Source: Ricordea florida (taxonomy: Eukaryota; Cnidaria; Anthozoa; Corallimorpharia; Ricordeidae). From it: a stretch of DNA of 64,000 bases. Under the pieces are notes generated by a model. That model did not search any database and had not been told where the DNA came from. It saw nothing but the letters and a program-made list of their open reading frames with translations. Positions 1 through 12,700 of this stretch are shown in pieces (positions within the stretch are counted from its first letter, which is position 1; the number at the start of each line of letters is the position of its first letter). The DNA is taken from contig OX453274.1 in the NCBI GenBank assembly GCA_949710005.1, positions 29,188,940 through 29,252,939 on the forward strand, written 5' to 3'. The position numbers were made by a program, and so were the translations under genes.

Positions 1-692
1 TAAAAAAGTAAATAATTAATATTCATTATTTAAGGAATCTAAAAATTTATCAAGTTCATGGATAGGATGCTTTTACGGTTACCATTTTTTACGGCTGACG
101 GTTAAAAGTTTCCAATTTTTGCGCCTAACGGCTAAATTTTTGCCCCGTTTCACGGCTGACGGTTAACCCCATTGACACCCTCGGGCAGGGGGGGGAGGTT
201 ATGAGAGAGAGGGGGGGGTATTAGAGCGTTTGAGTTAATAGTGATTATAACAGCCAACCAGAATAAAATTGTTTATTGACGATATGTAGAAATATTTGCT
301 ACACAACATGATTGTAAGCAAGAACGCAAAAATGAAGGAGCAAAGCCCCTTGCAAGCTCAAATAACAATTTCACTCTTGTCTTTCTTCCCTTACATCCCG
401 GGGGGGTACTTTAGGAATTTCTGGGTGGGGATGTGCCGCTGGAACCCTGGAATCCTTGCTAATTGGCCTATACCAGAGCTGGTTCAGCTGAATTTTGCTA
501 CCCTATACTAGAGTAACCCCCCACCCCCCCCCAAATCACTCCTATAACAGATTATTAAACAGTATTAAACCACCGATTCCATTCGCATCCAGATTTTTGA
601 CAGTTTGATAGTCAATTCCTGGTTTCCTTGGTCTAGATAAAATCTTCAACCAAATGGTCAGTTTCGTGAAAAATGATAACCTGTTCTAGCTA

Positions 693-736
<44 letters not shown>

Positions 737-763
737 TGCTTTAAAACCATACCCTTCACGGCG

Positions 764-797
<34 letters not shown>

Positions 798-1012
798 ACC
801 CCGGGCCTTACATCACGTTTATCTTTGCAATTGTAGCTATAACTTCCTCTTAAGAAAATGAAGCAATATAGATTTTCGTAAGCGATTTTGATGGGCTGCT
901 GACTCCGACTTCTTTTACTGAAGACATTATTTTCTACTGAAGAAAATGGGTAAAACGCATTTTTGATGGGCTCCTGTAAAAAGTCACAGAAAAGACTATA
1001 GTAGAATATGGC
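1..1012. other. Intergenic, repeat-rich, no gene seen
   Basis: No ORF here looks coding. Positions about 60-165 hold a degenerate tandem array built on a 15-bp motif resembling acggctgacggttaa. Positions 185-220 hold G-rich runs. The rest is unremarkable AT-rich DNA. Confidence 0.5.
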
Positions 1013-1150
1013 CGATCTCTCGAACCCTCGGTTTCTCGAATTACCTCCCGATAACTCGAACTACCATTCGTTTCCCTTCAGGTCATTTTCTCTGTGTAAT
1101 TTCACCCTCGATAACTCGAACTCCCGACAAATCGAACCAATTTACGTTTC
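1013..1150. mobile_element. pogo/Tigger-like DNA transposon remnant
   Basis: The stretch repeats the motifs ctcgaac, gataactcgaac and ctcgaatt, the style of sub-terminal repeats in pogo/Tigger elements. No transposase or clear end is visible, so this is assignment by motif resemblance only. Confidence 0.35.
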
Positions 1151-1320
1151 CCTTGGAGGTTAGAGAAATCTGGATTCTACAGTAAATGTTTCGAAATTAA
1201 ATCACCACGCTTAGCCGAATGTTAATTAGTTTTACTTGTGTGCCATATTTGTATAGGAAATCAATTAATTTTAGTGCAATTTTTGTGGAGAAACTAAGCA
1301 GAATTAAAGTTTATGATGTA

Positions 1321-1594
1321 AGGGGGGGGGGGGGGTGGGGAAAAAAACAAAAAAAAATTCATGCAAGGCAAAATGCCAAAAAAAAAATTCATGCAAAGAA
1401 GAAGGTTAAAAAAAAAAATTCATGCAGAAGGAAGGTCCAATTGTGACTTTTTCACACCTAGTAAAAAAAATTCGTGCAGAGAGGTTCACCTGAAAAAAAA
1501 ATTCCTGCAAAAGCAGTGAGCGAAAAAAAAAATTCGTGCAAGCTGAAAATTCCCCACCCCCCCCCCCCCCATCACTTTTCTAATGGTCCGTCCC
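1321..1594 (+). mobile_element. Harbinger-type MITE, copy 1 (left end lost)
   Basis: This is the same element as the copies at 59130 and 62153. It has a long G run, then several repeats of an A-run followed by ttcatgca or ttcgtgca, then a C run and the right terminal inverted repeat ending in GGTCCGTCCC, followed by TTA. The left terminal repeat (GGGACGGACC in the other copies) is missing, so this copy is truncated or was rearranged at the G run. Confidence 0.7.
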
Positions 1595-3474
1595 TTATCT
1601 ATTCCAATGTACAGTCGAAATTATTTCATTCAGTATGAACATGAAATCTTAGGCGATCGGTGTAACAAGATCTATTTTTCTGAATGTTTTTAAAACAATG
1701 GTTTTTTTACTTGTTAGTATTATGCATGCAAAAATGTTATCATAGTTCATTCACTAATAGCCTATTGCAACTTTTGCTTTCAATTTAGACGCACTGCACT
1801 GGGATGGGCCGAAGCGCTCTCTGTTCTCAGCCAATCGGCATGTTGAAATTTTTGCATGCGTATTATTGCGCAAGCGTTAACAGGCAAGGTTGGTTTGTCC
1901 ATCCCTTCTCTATTTGCAAGCCAACTCCATTTCGTCACTCGAAAGTGGCAGGCAAGAAAGAGTGTTGAGCACCCAACGAAAACAAGATTAAAGAGTACTT
2001 CACATGGTCTACTCTGGTTAACCCAACTACCAAGAGATGACAGGTAGGCTTTGCAAAGCATGCAGGATTGAGCTAGAGGGGCTGAGCTACTGTTTAATCG
2101 CTTTCACAGATCATGCGTCAAGTTAGAGCGTGGTTTTCCTTCTGAGCTTTTAAAATCCAAAGGAAACTAAAGAGGAGACAAGGAAGACGAAAGCCCTAAG
2201 ACCGTATGCTTGAGAACTAAAGCACGAATTGTATGCATTTACCATTCAGCTTAGGTCAGTCAACGATTGCACGAAGCCAACAGCTGCAAATCACTTTTAG
2301 CAACTGAAATATAATAGCTTTCGAGGTAACTACACAGTCTTTGCATAGTTTCCGAGATGCACACGTTGAAAGCTAGGTTGAAGCTGCACTGTTTCGCAAA
2401 ACAAACAGTAACACAGTTCAATACAGGTTCTGTAGCTTTGCAAAAAAGAATGGTCACAGTTCACATGTAAGTGTGATTTCAAGTGACAATGCATTAAGAG
2501 CCAAATACGTGTAAGCAGCACAGTGCTAAGGTTTGGAGTAATTTGAAGTCTTTCCAAAGCGAGACCGAAAAATTCGTTTTTATTTTGAAATCTACGACCA
2601 AGAACTGAGAAGGAATAGTAAATGTCCTTACACGTTCGAAAGCAAACGACAGTTGCATCTCTCAGAGATCGTGCACGAAGACACACTCGAAGTGAGGTGT
2701 GTGAAATGACGAACGAGATCACATCTGGAACAATACAGCTGAAATGACAGTGTCTTGTCTCTCAGTTTTCTACTTTATTTCCGAATGACACTGCAGCTGT
2801 TTTTTTAACACAGTGGAATCACGGAAACCTTGGCAGATTTTTCTATTATAAGAAATATGATAGAAGCAGCGCTAGCAGTATAAAGCTGAAAATTACCAAC
2901 GGTACACTTTCAACCATTTCATTGTCCACTGGAATACACATTGTATTTACTAGTTGTCATCAGTCAGTTTTACATGATTTCTTGTATGTTAGTTGGGAGA
3001 AGTTGGCGATAGATTAACTAAAAATCGTAAATTAATTCTCCTCGTCTGTTTGCTTAACAATGTATTGATATTGTTAGAACTCTTATTTTGATCACTCCGG
3101 CATAGTGACAAGGTTATGTTCATTTTGTCCACTTCGTCGTCCTACGAACTAATGCAGTTTCTTTATCGCCTTCAAATAAAGTTGACAACAAGCATGGAAT
3201 CAACTGTTCTAAGATATTCGACGAAATGCGCGAAATCCAAACAAAGGTAGTTGGAAAAAACGTTCATTTACCTTATCGTCCAAACATTGCAAATTTCCCA
3301 ATTGCCATTAAAACAATTGTACACGATTATTAACCTTCCCCGACTTAGCATGAGATGATAAACTCTAAAGTTAAATTCCTTTTCAACGGAATTATTATGC
3401 ACTCTTGAGCGATTGTTCGTAGACATATTGTTTGGTTTATTTTCGGTTTTACTTGATCAATCTTTTTTTTTTTT
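1595..3474. other. Intergenic, no convincing gene
   Basis: ORFs of up to 130 codons occur on the minus strand near 2.3-2.7 kb, but they show no recognisable domain or splice context. Positions 1818-1868 resemble one end of the MITE found complete at 45412-45560. Confidence 0.4.
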
Positions 3475-3506
3475 GGGGGGGGGGGAGGGGGGAGGGGGGA
3501 GGGGGG
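3475..3506 (+). repeat. G-run tract with G-quadruplex potential
   Basis: Four G runs of five or more are separated by single A residues, directly after a T run. The pattern fits the G3+N1-7 quadruplex rule many times over. Confidence 0.7.
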
Positions 3507-3932
3507 ATTGGCTTTTGTCTACCCTCAGCAGAATTTGAAATGCAAACGTTATAACTATTCACTTGCTTTTCGCTTTCGATGTCTCTTAGGTAAAAAATAT
3601 CATTCTTAGGGGTTGTGCAAATTATTAATGGGACGGTAACGAGATGATTGTCTTCAGATATTTAACTGACGTCTGAACAACAAAAACAACAGAACAAGCA
3701 AGCCAAGTCAATTTATTTTTTATTCACTATTGTAGGTATAAGAACGGTTTTCGACAGTAGTATCTGTTGAAGTTTTCATCGATCATAAACTTAATTTAGA
3801 GTCTCCAACAAAGCTTATGTGAAACCTTCGAGATTTTGTCTTGCAAGGTCGCCACCTTGTATCCCTCTCTCATCACGCAGCCAATTTTGTGATATCTAGC
3901 CCTTTCAGGTGATCAAGTATCACGTTATGAAG

Positions 3933-4134
3933 ATTTTTACAATAACTGAGCGAATTCTCGCGCGCTGATTGGCTAATTTTTATCATCAATAAGAGTACAG
4001 ACACATAAAATTTTCTTCATGTGACCTTTTTCGCGTTTTGTTATTGTAAAAAACAAATTGACGTCAGTTTTTTATGCGTCTGTCCTCTTATTGATGATAA
4101 ATTGCGTCATAACATTGTCAAAGTTTGTTGTAGA
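3933..4134. mobile_element. Dispersed foldback-type repeat, copy 1
   Basis: The sequence matches, in reverse orientation, the element at about 19019-19335. Shared landmarks are the CRE-like tgacgtca, a tcatcaataagag block present in both directions, and the tip ttacaataactgagcgaatt. The inverted modules suggest a non-autonomous DNA transposon; no coding capacity is seen. Confidence 0.65.
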
Positions 4135-4721
4135 TGTGAACGTTGCGTGACATCCAAAAAAACGGCTGCGAGGGAGACTAGGTCTTGCTGTACTAAAAGA
4201 GATATTTTTCACTGGGGGGAATTTCATTTTGCTGTTTTGTATTGTTGGTAATAGGTGAGTTGTCTGGGGATAGATAGAGTTGTTACGAAAACGTAGCCTA
4301 AAGTAACATTGACAGAAAATAATTGGTATTGATATATTGTGAGAAAAGCTGAGCGTGAGAGTAGATTCCGAACCAAGTTCGTGAATGCAGCTTGGCAGCC
4401 GACCTGATAGGAAATGTTTGTAGATTCTACAAGTACCAGGCCATCAAATCTAGGATGTATCTTCTAAATAGGTATTGTATATGTAAGAGCGTATGATAGC
4501 TATGTCAATTGGAAGCTGCTAGATAAGAAGTATCTATTACCGTGTGACCCAGTTCACACGTAACAAACGGAAAGCCACAGAAAATCACGTACTTAGGTCT
4601 TTCTTTTGCTTACCTATTATCTTCTCAAGCCATTCTCATCGAGACAGACTGGGAGGGTGTAAAAAAACTGTTGGTAAAACACAAACACAACTGAGCACAA
4701 CGTACTTTTACTGTGAAACAG
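4135..4721. other. Upstream region of the five-repeat secreted gene
   Basis: No coding sequence is supported. The stretch should contain the promoter and 5'UTR of the gene that starts near 4722-4734; I could not place a TATA box with any confidence. Confidence 0.35.
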
Positions 4722-7700
4722 ATGTCCATTGTAATGAAAACGGAAGGTGAGTTGGCAAATTTCAGCTATGGCAGAAACTGAAATAGGATTTCAATTTGGA
4801 TTTTTCAGTTTTCTTCACAATCTGTATGGAAACATTGTTTCTCTGTTCTTCTCAGCAGAGGGAAACATTATACGATTACACTCATATTGCGTGGCTCAAG
4901 ACCTGTAAGATACTCGAAAACACATAGCATATAGGAAATGTGAACTCCAATAGAAGAAAACAACGAAAACAACGGAAACTCGCCCTCGCTGTCTCGGCAT
5001 TCTATTATACTTAGTTATTGGGTCCCTTCTCATTAACTTCGAATAGCTTTCAACAGTTGTGTGAGATCCCGTTGATAATTTATCGCTTCATGCATTTCAG
5101 GGTTTCAGTCATTATCCCGTTTTCTTTTTGTGATCTCTGCCTTCATCACCTCGTCTCACACCTACGACACCTCATCATGGCAACGGTTTTGGTGGTGGAC
5201 GCCAGCACAGACTTGGCCAACTGGAGAAAAAGATGTACTGAAGAACGCCTTCGGTACTTGCCAATCCGACGCTCCATATTGTTTTCAACGACTTCCTTCC
5301 TGGGCCGATGAGGATTCCACCGAGCTTCTTGCAGTCGATTCAAAGGGAACTGTATACAAATGGAAGTTTGACTCCAAGAATCCCACCGCGCACGCCGTGT
5401 GGCAAGCCCTTCACGATCATCAAGAAACTCCAAATGCAAAGATCGTGAACAACGCTGCCTGGGATCCTGTAACTCTGGAGGGCCACAAGCCTAAGGCAAC
5501 ACAAGATTCCTTTATGTACCGAGAACAGAATGGCGTAAAGTCGTTTCTCCTCGATGATGACAACTGCGACTGTCTCTCCACCTTGAGCATGGGTCACGGA
5601 ATGTGCAGCGGTGGTCACTCCACTCAATACGGCCCAGCCGATGTGTTTGGTGTAGATGACCTTTATGACCCCGCTTGCCAGGGTCCAAAACCAACCAATG
5701 GTCTTACTCTCTACTTTCGGAGAATGAAGAAACTTATTTTGAATGATTTTGGCGGAAATTGGAGGGCGTTTTGGTGGTGGGAGAAAGACAACGTCTGGCC
5801 TCAAAATGTCCATGACGTCCTTGGTGGAAAATATGGAACCTGCAATGAGTTCGACCCGTACTGCTTCCAGCGTCTTCCACACTGGCTCAAAGAAAATGGC
5901 ACAGAGCTGCTTGCAGTAGATTCCCTAGGCACAGCTTACAAATGGGCTTTTGATCCAAATAACCCGGTATCACACGCAGCATGGTTAGCATTCCATGATC
6001 ACAAAGAAACTTTACACCAGGCCGTTCTTCAATCGAGTCCTTGGAATCCTGATGTACTTAACGGAAAGGCACCTTCCGCAGCTCAGGATTCCTTTATGTA
6101 CCGTTTAGAGAATGGTGTCAAATCGATTCTTTTAGACGATGACAACTGCGACTGCCTCTCAACACTGAATATTGGCCATGGTATGTGTAACGCAGGGCAT
6201 TCCACCTCCTACAGCAAAGCCAATATTTACGGTGTTGACGCACTTTATGATAGCGGCTGTCATGGTCCGGTTCCCACCGTTGGACTTACGCTTTACTATC
6301 GCGCTCAAAGTTCAGATTTGCATGGCTTCGGCAGCAGATGGAGAGCATTTTGGTGGTGGAATGTTGGTGTGCGTTGGCCCCGGTGCACAGCCGAAAACAC
6401 AGAAATTGACGTTTTGGAGCACCCGTATGGAACCTGTGCCTTCGGGGATCCATACTGTTTCCAGAGGCTTCCAACGTGGCTCCAGGAGGATTCAACAAAA
6501 ATGCTGGCACGAGATTCAAAGGGAAACGTTCACGAATGGGCTTTCAATTCTTCCAATCCAACTGCGCATGCGGTGTGGAGGGCTTTCCACGATCACGCTG
6601 ACACGGCCGCTGGTGTGATCTTCAACAATATGGCTTGGAATCCAAGGGTGTTGCAAGGAAAATCGCCTACAGTGACCCAGGATTCATTTTTTTACAGCAA
6701 CAAGCAGTGCATCAAGTCTGTTCTTCTGGATGACGATAATTGTGACTGCCTATCCACGATCCACCTTGGCGGTACGGTTTGTCCCGATCGATTTGATCCT
6801 AGTGCAAGAGGAGTTGATGTCTTATATGACCCAGTCTGTAATCCTCCAAGCACCAACAATGGTCTGACCCTGTTTTATCAAGTCCCAAAGAAGCCGCTGA
6901 TATTCGAAGGATACGAAAGCAAATGGACAGCCTTTTGGTGGTGGCCTAAGGACGGAAAGTGGCCAAATGATGTCAGCGATGTCTTGGGACAAACGTACGG
7001 CTCCTGTAGAGAGACTGACATCTATTGCTTTCAGAGGCTTCCATCAGGTGCCGAAGAAGGCCGAACCAAGCTTCTTGCCATTGACACAGAGGGAAACGTC
7101 TACCTTTGGAGGTTTTCTCCCAATAACCCTACAGCACATGCAGTATGGAGGGCTTTTCACGATCACGTTGAAACACCACACCAAAAAATCCTTAACAATA
7201 AACCCTGGAATCCCAAGGTGTTGAAAGGAACAACACCGAAGGCTGATCAAGATTCTTTCATGTACCGAGAACAGCACGGTGTCAAATCCCTGCTGTTGGA
7301 TGACGACAACTGTGACTGTCTTTCAACACTCAATCTTGGACACGGCATGTGTTTGGGTGACTTTTCCACAAGTTATGGACCTGCAAATCGGTTTGGTGTC
7401 GATGCCTTGTATGACGATTACTGCAACACCCCTAGACCAAGTGTTGGTCTGACGCTGTATTATTCACAGACAGAAAAAACATTTCATTCCATGACCTCGT
7501 GCGCCAATGGTGAAAACTGGCTTGCATTCTGGTGGTGGACAACTGAGGCTGTTTGGCCAACTAACGAGACTGACGTCTTAGAGTACGAGTACGGTCATTG
7601 CAGCCCGTATGATGAGTACTGCTTCGGACGCATTCCATCCTGGGCTAAAGAGGACTATACAGAAATGCTTGCCATAGATAACCTCGGAAACAAGTACAAG

Positions 7701-8072
7701 TGGCATTTTAAGTCAGATAATGTTGTGGCCCACGCTGCATGGTTGGCCTTCCATGACCATGTCACCACGCCCGCGGGGACAGTGCTCAATGAGCAAGAAG
7801 GGTGGGACCCCGAGGTCCTAAATGGGTCCAAACCAAAGGCCAAGCAGGATTCCTTTATGTATCGCGAACAAAACGGAGTGAAGTCCATCTTAATGGACGA
7901 CGACAACTGCGACTGTCTGACGACCTTAAACATCGGACACGGAATGTGTATTGCTGGGCATGATACTAGATACGGACCAGCCAATCAATTTGGAGTAGAT
8001 GCGCTCTACGACCCGGGATGCAATGTCCCTCGACCGGAAGTTGGCCTGACACTATACTTCCGTGCTTCGTAA
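4722..8072 (+). CDS. Secreted five-repeat Cys/Trp-rich protein, unrecognised family
   Basis: Two exons are proposed. Exon 1 ends at 4746 (donor GTGAGT) and exon 2 runs 5101-8072 after a tttcag acceptor; the phases join. The start is ATG 4734 (994 aa) or the in-frame ATG 4722 (998 aa). The joined N-terminus is a short polar stretch followed by a hydrophobic core (FLFVISAFIT), a good signal peptide that exon 2 alone would lack. The rest is five tandem repeats whose FWWW motifs begin near residues 34, 228, 421, 616 and 814. Each repeat has, in order, FWWW, YGxC, YCFQRLP, an HDH motif, QDSFxY, DDDNCDCLS, GHGMC, DALYDxxC and GLTLYY. The six conserved Cys per repeat suggest three disulphides in an extracellular protein. 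Repeat 3 is degenerate (GHGMC became GGTVC and the following segment is shorter). I do not recognise the family; carbohydrate or metal binding would be guesswork. The repeat exon is very sure, exon 1 less so. Confidence 0.8.
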
Positions 8073-8450
8073 CTGGATACGCTGAATGCGCAGAAGAAAC
8101 TTTCTACCCTCGATAGAGCGGAGCAGTTAGTTTCAGACCGTAGTGTCAATGTTTAATAGGACAGACTTAACTATTTAGCTGTTAACTGAGGAAAGAATGA
8201 TGGGGACCTTGTGTTCTCCTGATACGTTTTGGCGTTAACAGACATATGATAATTAATGTCTAGGTTCCATAGTCTAGCAAGCATTAGTATTCAAAAATAT
8301 AAACCATGGTAATAGATAAATGGAAATAGGGAACTGTTTTATGATGTGATAGAATATAGGTATACTTAATTTGAATGTGACTGGTCTACATGAGACGCGA
8401 AGATGTTACAGAGCATGCCGCCAAAAAGTACTGTTTAACTAGTACATACA

Positions 8451-8461
8451 AATAAAATAAA
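8451..8461 (+). promoter_or_regulatory. Polyadenylation signal of the five-repeat gene
   Basis: AATAAAATAAA lies about 380 bp after the stop codon, the first canonical AATAAA downstream on this strand. Confidence 0.6.
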
Positions 8462-9445
8462 AGCTTAGAAGCAGTTGAGTCAGTCGAGTTATTATTTCAT
8501 AAAAGCAATAGAGCACGTTTGCTGTGTTTGTACAGGCTGACTTAAACTCTGTGCGCTTGAGAGAACTCTCAGGCAGGTACAAACAGCCGACCCCGGTCTT
8601 GTGTTTGTACGATCTTTTCTCGATGTCTCCCTAACGCATCGAGGTTTGTATAAACATGACAAATACCGCTGTCTGCAGTGAAGTACTTGCTGAAAAAAAT
8701 TTGCAGCTAATTCCGGGCACAACTGCTCTTTTGTTACTTTATCCTTCCCATGAACGCGATGCCGAGAGAAAGCTACTTCGAGGTAGAGTTAAAAGTTTTA
8801 TTGAATAATATTGTGCTACGACAAAAATAAACCAAGCATCTCAAATAATTATACCTTAAATCATTTTCTCAATATAGTCCATATACACGCCTATCGCTGA
8901 GAAAATAAGATAAGCATGTTATAATTTAACTCGCAATAGCTATAATCTCAAATACATCTTCATATTTCTATAAACAATTAAATTACTTCCAGTCTTTCAG
9001 CTTTTGCATGTGCCTTAACCCTTTCACGCTTAGAATTTACCAATGTACAACTTCTCCTCAATACGCCAATATATTCTCCAGTAAACTGATGATGAGAATT
9101 TAGAGGATTATCATTGAATCAATCTGTCAATTAACTCTCCAAATCAACAAACAAGGCACTCACTGTGGAGAAAAACTACGAAGGTCGTAGGAATAAAAGG
9201 GTGGAGTCATCAACGGGTATCAATTGCATCACCCGAAACGTTAAACGTTAAAAACACTGTACCGATGCCAACGTAATCATACGATATCTTTACCCCACAC
9301 CGAAACACTGATTTCGCATTTTCTTTTGTTTATGCGTTCAAAAGTATCTTGGTGTCTTGTGGTTTAAAAACTCAACTTAAGTTCCCACTTTTTGTGATAG
9401 CAGATGTAGCTACGAATTTTGACCATTACGTAGAATGATTCAAAA
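8462..9445. other. Intergenic, nothing recognised
   Basis: AT-rich DNA between the five-repeat gene and the tail of the next minus-strand gene. Short ORFs show no domain and no repeat family was recognised. Confidence 0.4.
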
Positions 9446-9560
9446 ATGGATAGTTACGGATCATCAGTACAATCTGACGACCGTTCGACTGTTCAAATAG
9501 GGCAACCGCCCCAACGGTGCTTACTCCCTTCCCTCCCAGTTTACAGAGGTAACTTCAAAG
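9446..9560 (+). CDS. Weak candidate first coding exon
   Basis: An open frame from ATG 9446 reads MDSYGSSVQSDDRST... for 38 codons and meets a consensus donor (AAAG then GTAAGA) at 9561. No downstream exon could be matched, and the neighbouring minus-strand gene occupies the region to the right. It may be chance or part of that gene's 3' flank. Confidence 0.2.
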
Positions 9561-9752
9561 GTAAGAACACCGCACAGCCTTGACAACTCTAAGAGCTTTT
9601 AAATCAAAACACCATTCCCAATAAAATTTGAATTCTAAAAGCAACCGGAAACTGAGACGTGCAATCGCATGCGATGTCGAGACAGAACTCTGCGCATCAT
9701 TCACAGATGACGCTGATAAAAACGTTTCCAACCTCATTTCCTGGATACAAAG

Positions 9753-12700
9753 TCACACATGGGTGCCGTTCTCGTAGTCAAATTCACCAGTCCCTCCGAG
9801 CAGATCATATAACTCGTCCCAGGCAGCTCCCGTCATATCCGACGATGAGCTCAGAAGACTGTTTCTACTCGCTGTGTTGATTTTCTTCGAGACGCTTGTG
9901 TCTTTGGACTGTTCGCTAAGCCAGTCTTCCAAATGACCCATTATTTTTACTCCGTTGATACTGGAAGTTGTTGTGGATCGGTCACCGTCTTTGTCGCTGC
10001 TAATAAAGAGAAGAAAATACCGTTCAACCCTTTTGAAGCGAACAGCGTCAGAGTCTCAAAATTTGGCCGCTTGACAATTTTTCTCCCAGAAATTTTAAAT
10101 ATGCAACTTTTCATTACAAAACAATATACTGAGAAGTACTAAGGCAATGAGAATTCAGAAAATGATGAGATTGTTTCTCTTATACTCCTGCGTAGCCAGC
10201 GTTTAAATAAGAGATAAGGAGTTCCCAGTGCGAGAAGATCGAACGCGAAGCACGAGGGGAGGAAGCCTGCCCACGCTCGAACTCCCTTCTCCCCACGTTT
10301 GAACGCTGGTTACTCAGGCTACAATTGCAGTTCATCACTAATAAGCATCAGAATCTTAAGCCTAGTTTTCAAGTACTTTGCGCTAAAAACCAACAACCAG
10401 CGTATTCTTTACCGTTGTCTGTACTGTTACTGAGAACGGATGACGCCATTAAATAAACGTTTAAGACTTGCAATGAAACAACTCCCTTCGCATTTTATGA
10501 CTTCATCGTTTCTTTAAAACAGTACGTACAACGAAAGAGAGTAAGCTATTTGAACTCTACAGTCTACTGATACTAGATATAAATTAGATTCGATATAACA
10601 CGCTTTCTAGTTGGCCTACTATCGTCCCACGGCTCGGGTTCACAAAAACATCATAATTCTCTCAAACACCCTCTCCTGCTTCCATACGGTTACGCAAACG
10701 CAAACTATTTTCTATTTCGTAATTACTGGGACTTCCCAAGATGAAACGCCCAAGTTGAAATTTTGGGATTCGTTTTTACGTTTCGTCAGTGATCGCCGTC
10801 GAGGTCGTAATGCGCATGCTTGGTCCAAACGTGCACGGTTTAACCATCCCACTCCCAATTCATTAACTTTGAGTTGATCCTTTAGTTGGGCTGCCTGTGT
10901 GAAGCCTACACAAGGCTACCTGTGTGAGGCCTACACAAGGCTACCTGTGTGAGGCCTACACTGAGCTGCCTGTGTGAAGCCTACACTGGGCTGCCTGTGT
11001 GAGGCCTACACTGGGCTGCCTGTGTGAGGCCTACACTGGGCTGCCTGTGTGAAGCCTACACTGGGCTGCCTGTGTGAGGCCTACACTGGGCTGCCTGTGT
11101 GAAGCCTACACTGGGCTGCCTGTGTGAGGCCTACACTGGGCTGCCTGTGTGAGGCCTACACTGGGCTGCCTGTGTGAAGCCTACACTGGGCTGCCTGTGT
11201 GAGGCCTACACTGGGCTGCCTGTGTGAAGCCTACACTGGGCTACCTGTGTGAGGCCTACACAAGGCTACCTGTGTGAGGCCTACACTGAGCTGCCTGTGT
11301 GAAGCCTACACTGGGCTGCCTGTGTGAGGCCTACACTGGGCTGCCTGTGTGAGGCCTACACTGGGCTGCCTGTGTGAAGCCTACACTGGGCTGCCTGTGT
11401 GAGGCCTACACTGGGCTGCCTGTGTGAGGCCTACACTGGGCTACCTGTGTGAGGCCTACACTGGGCTGCCTGTGTGAGGCCTACACTGGGCTGCCTGTGT
11501 GAAGCCTACACTGGGCTGCCTGTGTGAAGCCTACACTGGGCTACCTGTGTGAGGCCTACACTGGGCTGCCTGTGTGAAGCCTACATTGGGCTACCTGTGT
11601 GAGGCCTACACTGGGCTGCCTGTGTGAAGCCTACACTAGGCTGCCTGTGTGAAGCCTACACTGGGCTACTTGTGTGAGGTCTACACTGAGCTGCCTGAGT
11701 GAAGCCTACACTGGGCTGCCTGTGTGAAGCCTACACTAGGCTGCCTGTGTGAAGCCTACACTGGGCTGCCTGTGTGAAGCCTCTATACGCAAACGGTTCA
11801 ATTAATTGAAACTGTTCTATAAAACCATTCAAACTTGTGTCAGTTGTATTCAGTAGAAAAGTATAAGGATCTACATCGCACCGCAGTTCTTGTCGACGTC
11901 GTGTTTAAGCTGAGCGATTTTATCAGAAAGATTTCTAAGGTTCTACAGAAATTTCAGTGATAATTGGGTTTGTTTACTAATCGGACTAATGTTGACCAAT
12001 CAGCTTCCTTGGTAACCACGGTACAAAAACAATTGTGACACTTGATGCCAAGTTATCGAAGGCCAAAAGGCAATATGTGGGAACAACAACAAGTACGGAA
12101 TATAAACCAACACTTGGCCTGCTCTTTGATCTGTGAACCACTCACACCGACCTCTGATATGCTATGGATATTTGGGAGTAAAAAAGTCCATCGTTTTGTT
12201 TTCGGCGACAAAACGGTAGACGCTGATCTGGTCGCCAGCGCCGGACCATGGATTCGCTTATGCCGTATTCTCTGGCAATTTCCGAATTGCCTTCGACTTC
12301 CTCTGCCTCGGAGGCGTTTTCTAACTTAAAGGAAATTAGAGTTTACGATGTACGACACGCTTTAGGCATGACTACAAACATTACCACAAGCTGAGATTGC
12401 AGTTGTGTGACCAAGTCGGATCTGGATAGTTAAATTTATATTCTACCGGGATATTCTGGATAGTTAAATTTATATTCTGGATCGTTAAATTTAAGAAATG
12501 GAGGGAAAGCCCAAAAGGTACCACGGCTTATAGTTATGACTTTTAAACCTTCATTCTCCAGCTCCATAGGGTCATATTTTGTTTAAAGATCGTATAAACA
12601 CTTTTTGTGTTAAATCCATCTCACCACCATTAAAACCAATTAAATATTCTTCTTGAGTCTCTACAGCTCGCGGGCGACGTCATTGTTAACCCTTATATAG

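Noticed and set aside
2330..2722. 130-codon minus-strand ORF
   Set aside because: No domain, no splice context and no coding-like repetition of residues; length is possible by chance.
5340..5882. 180-codon minus-strand ORF inside the five-repeat gene
   Set aside because: It is the antisense shadow of a repeat-coding exon; similar shadows occur in every repeat.
10891..11782. CRISPR array
   Set aside because: Repeats are contiguous 25-bp units without unique spacers, in a eukaryotic intron.
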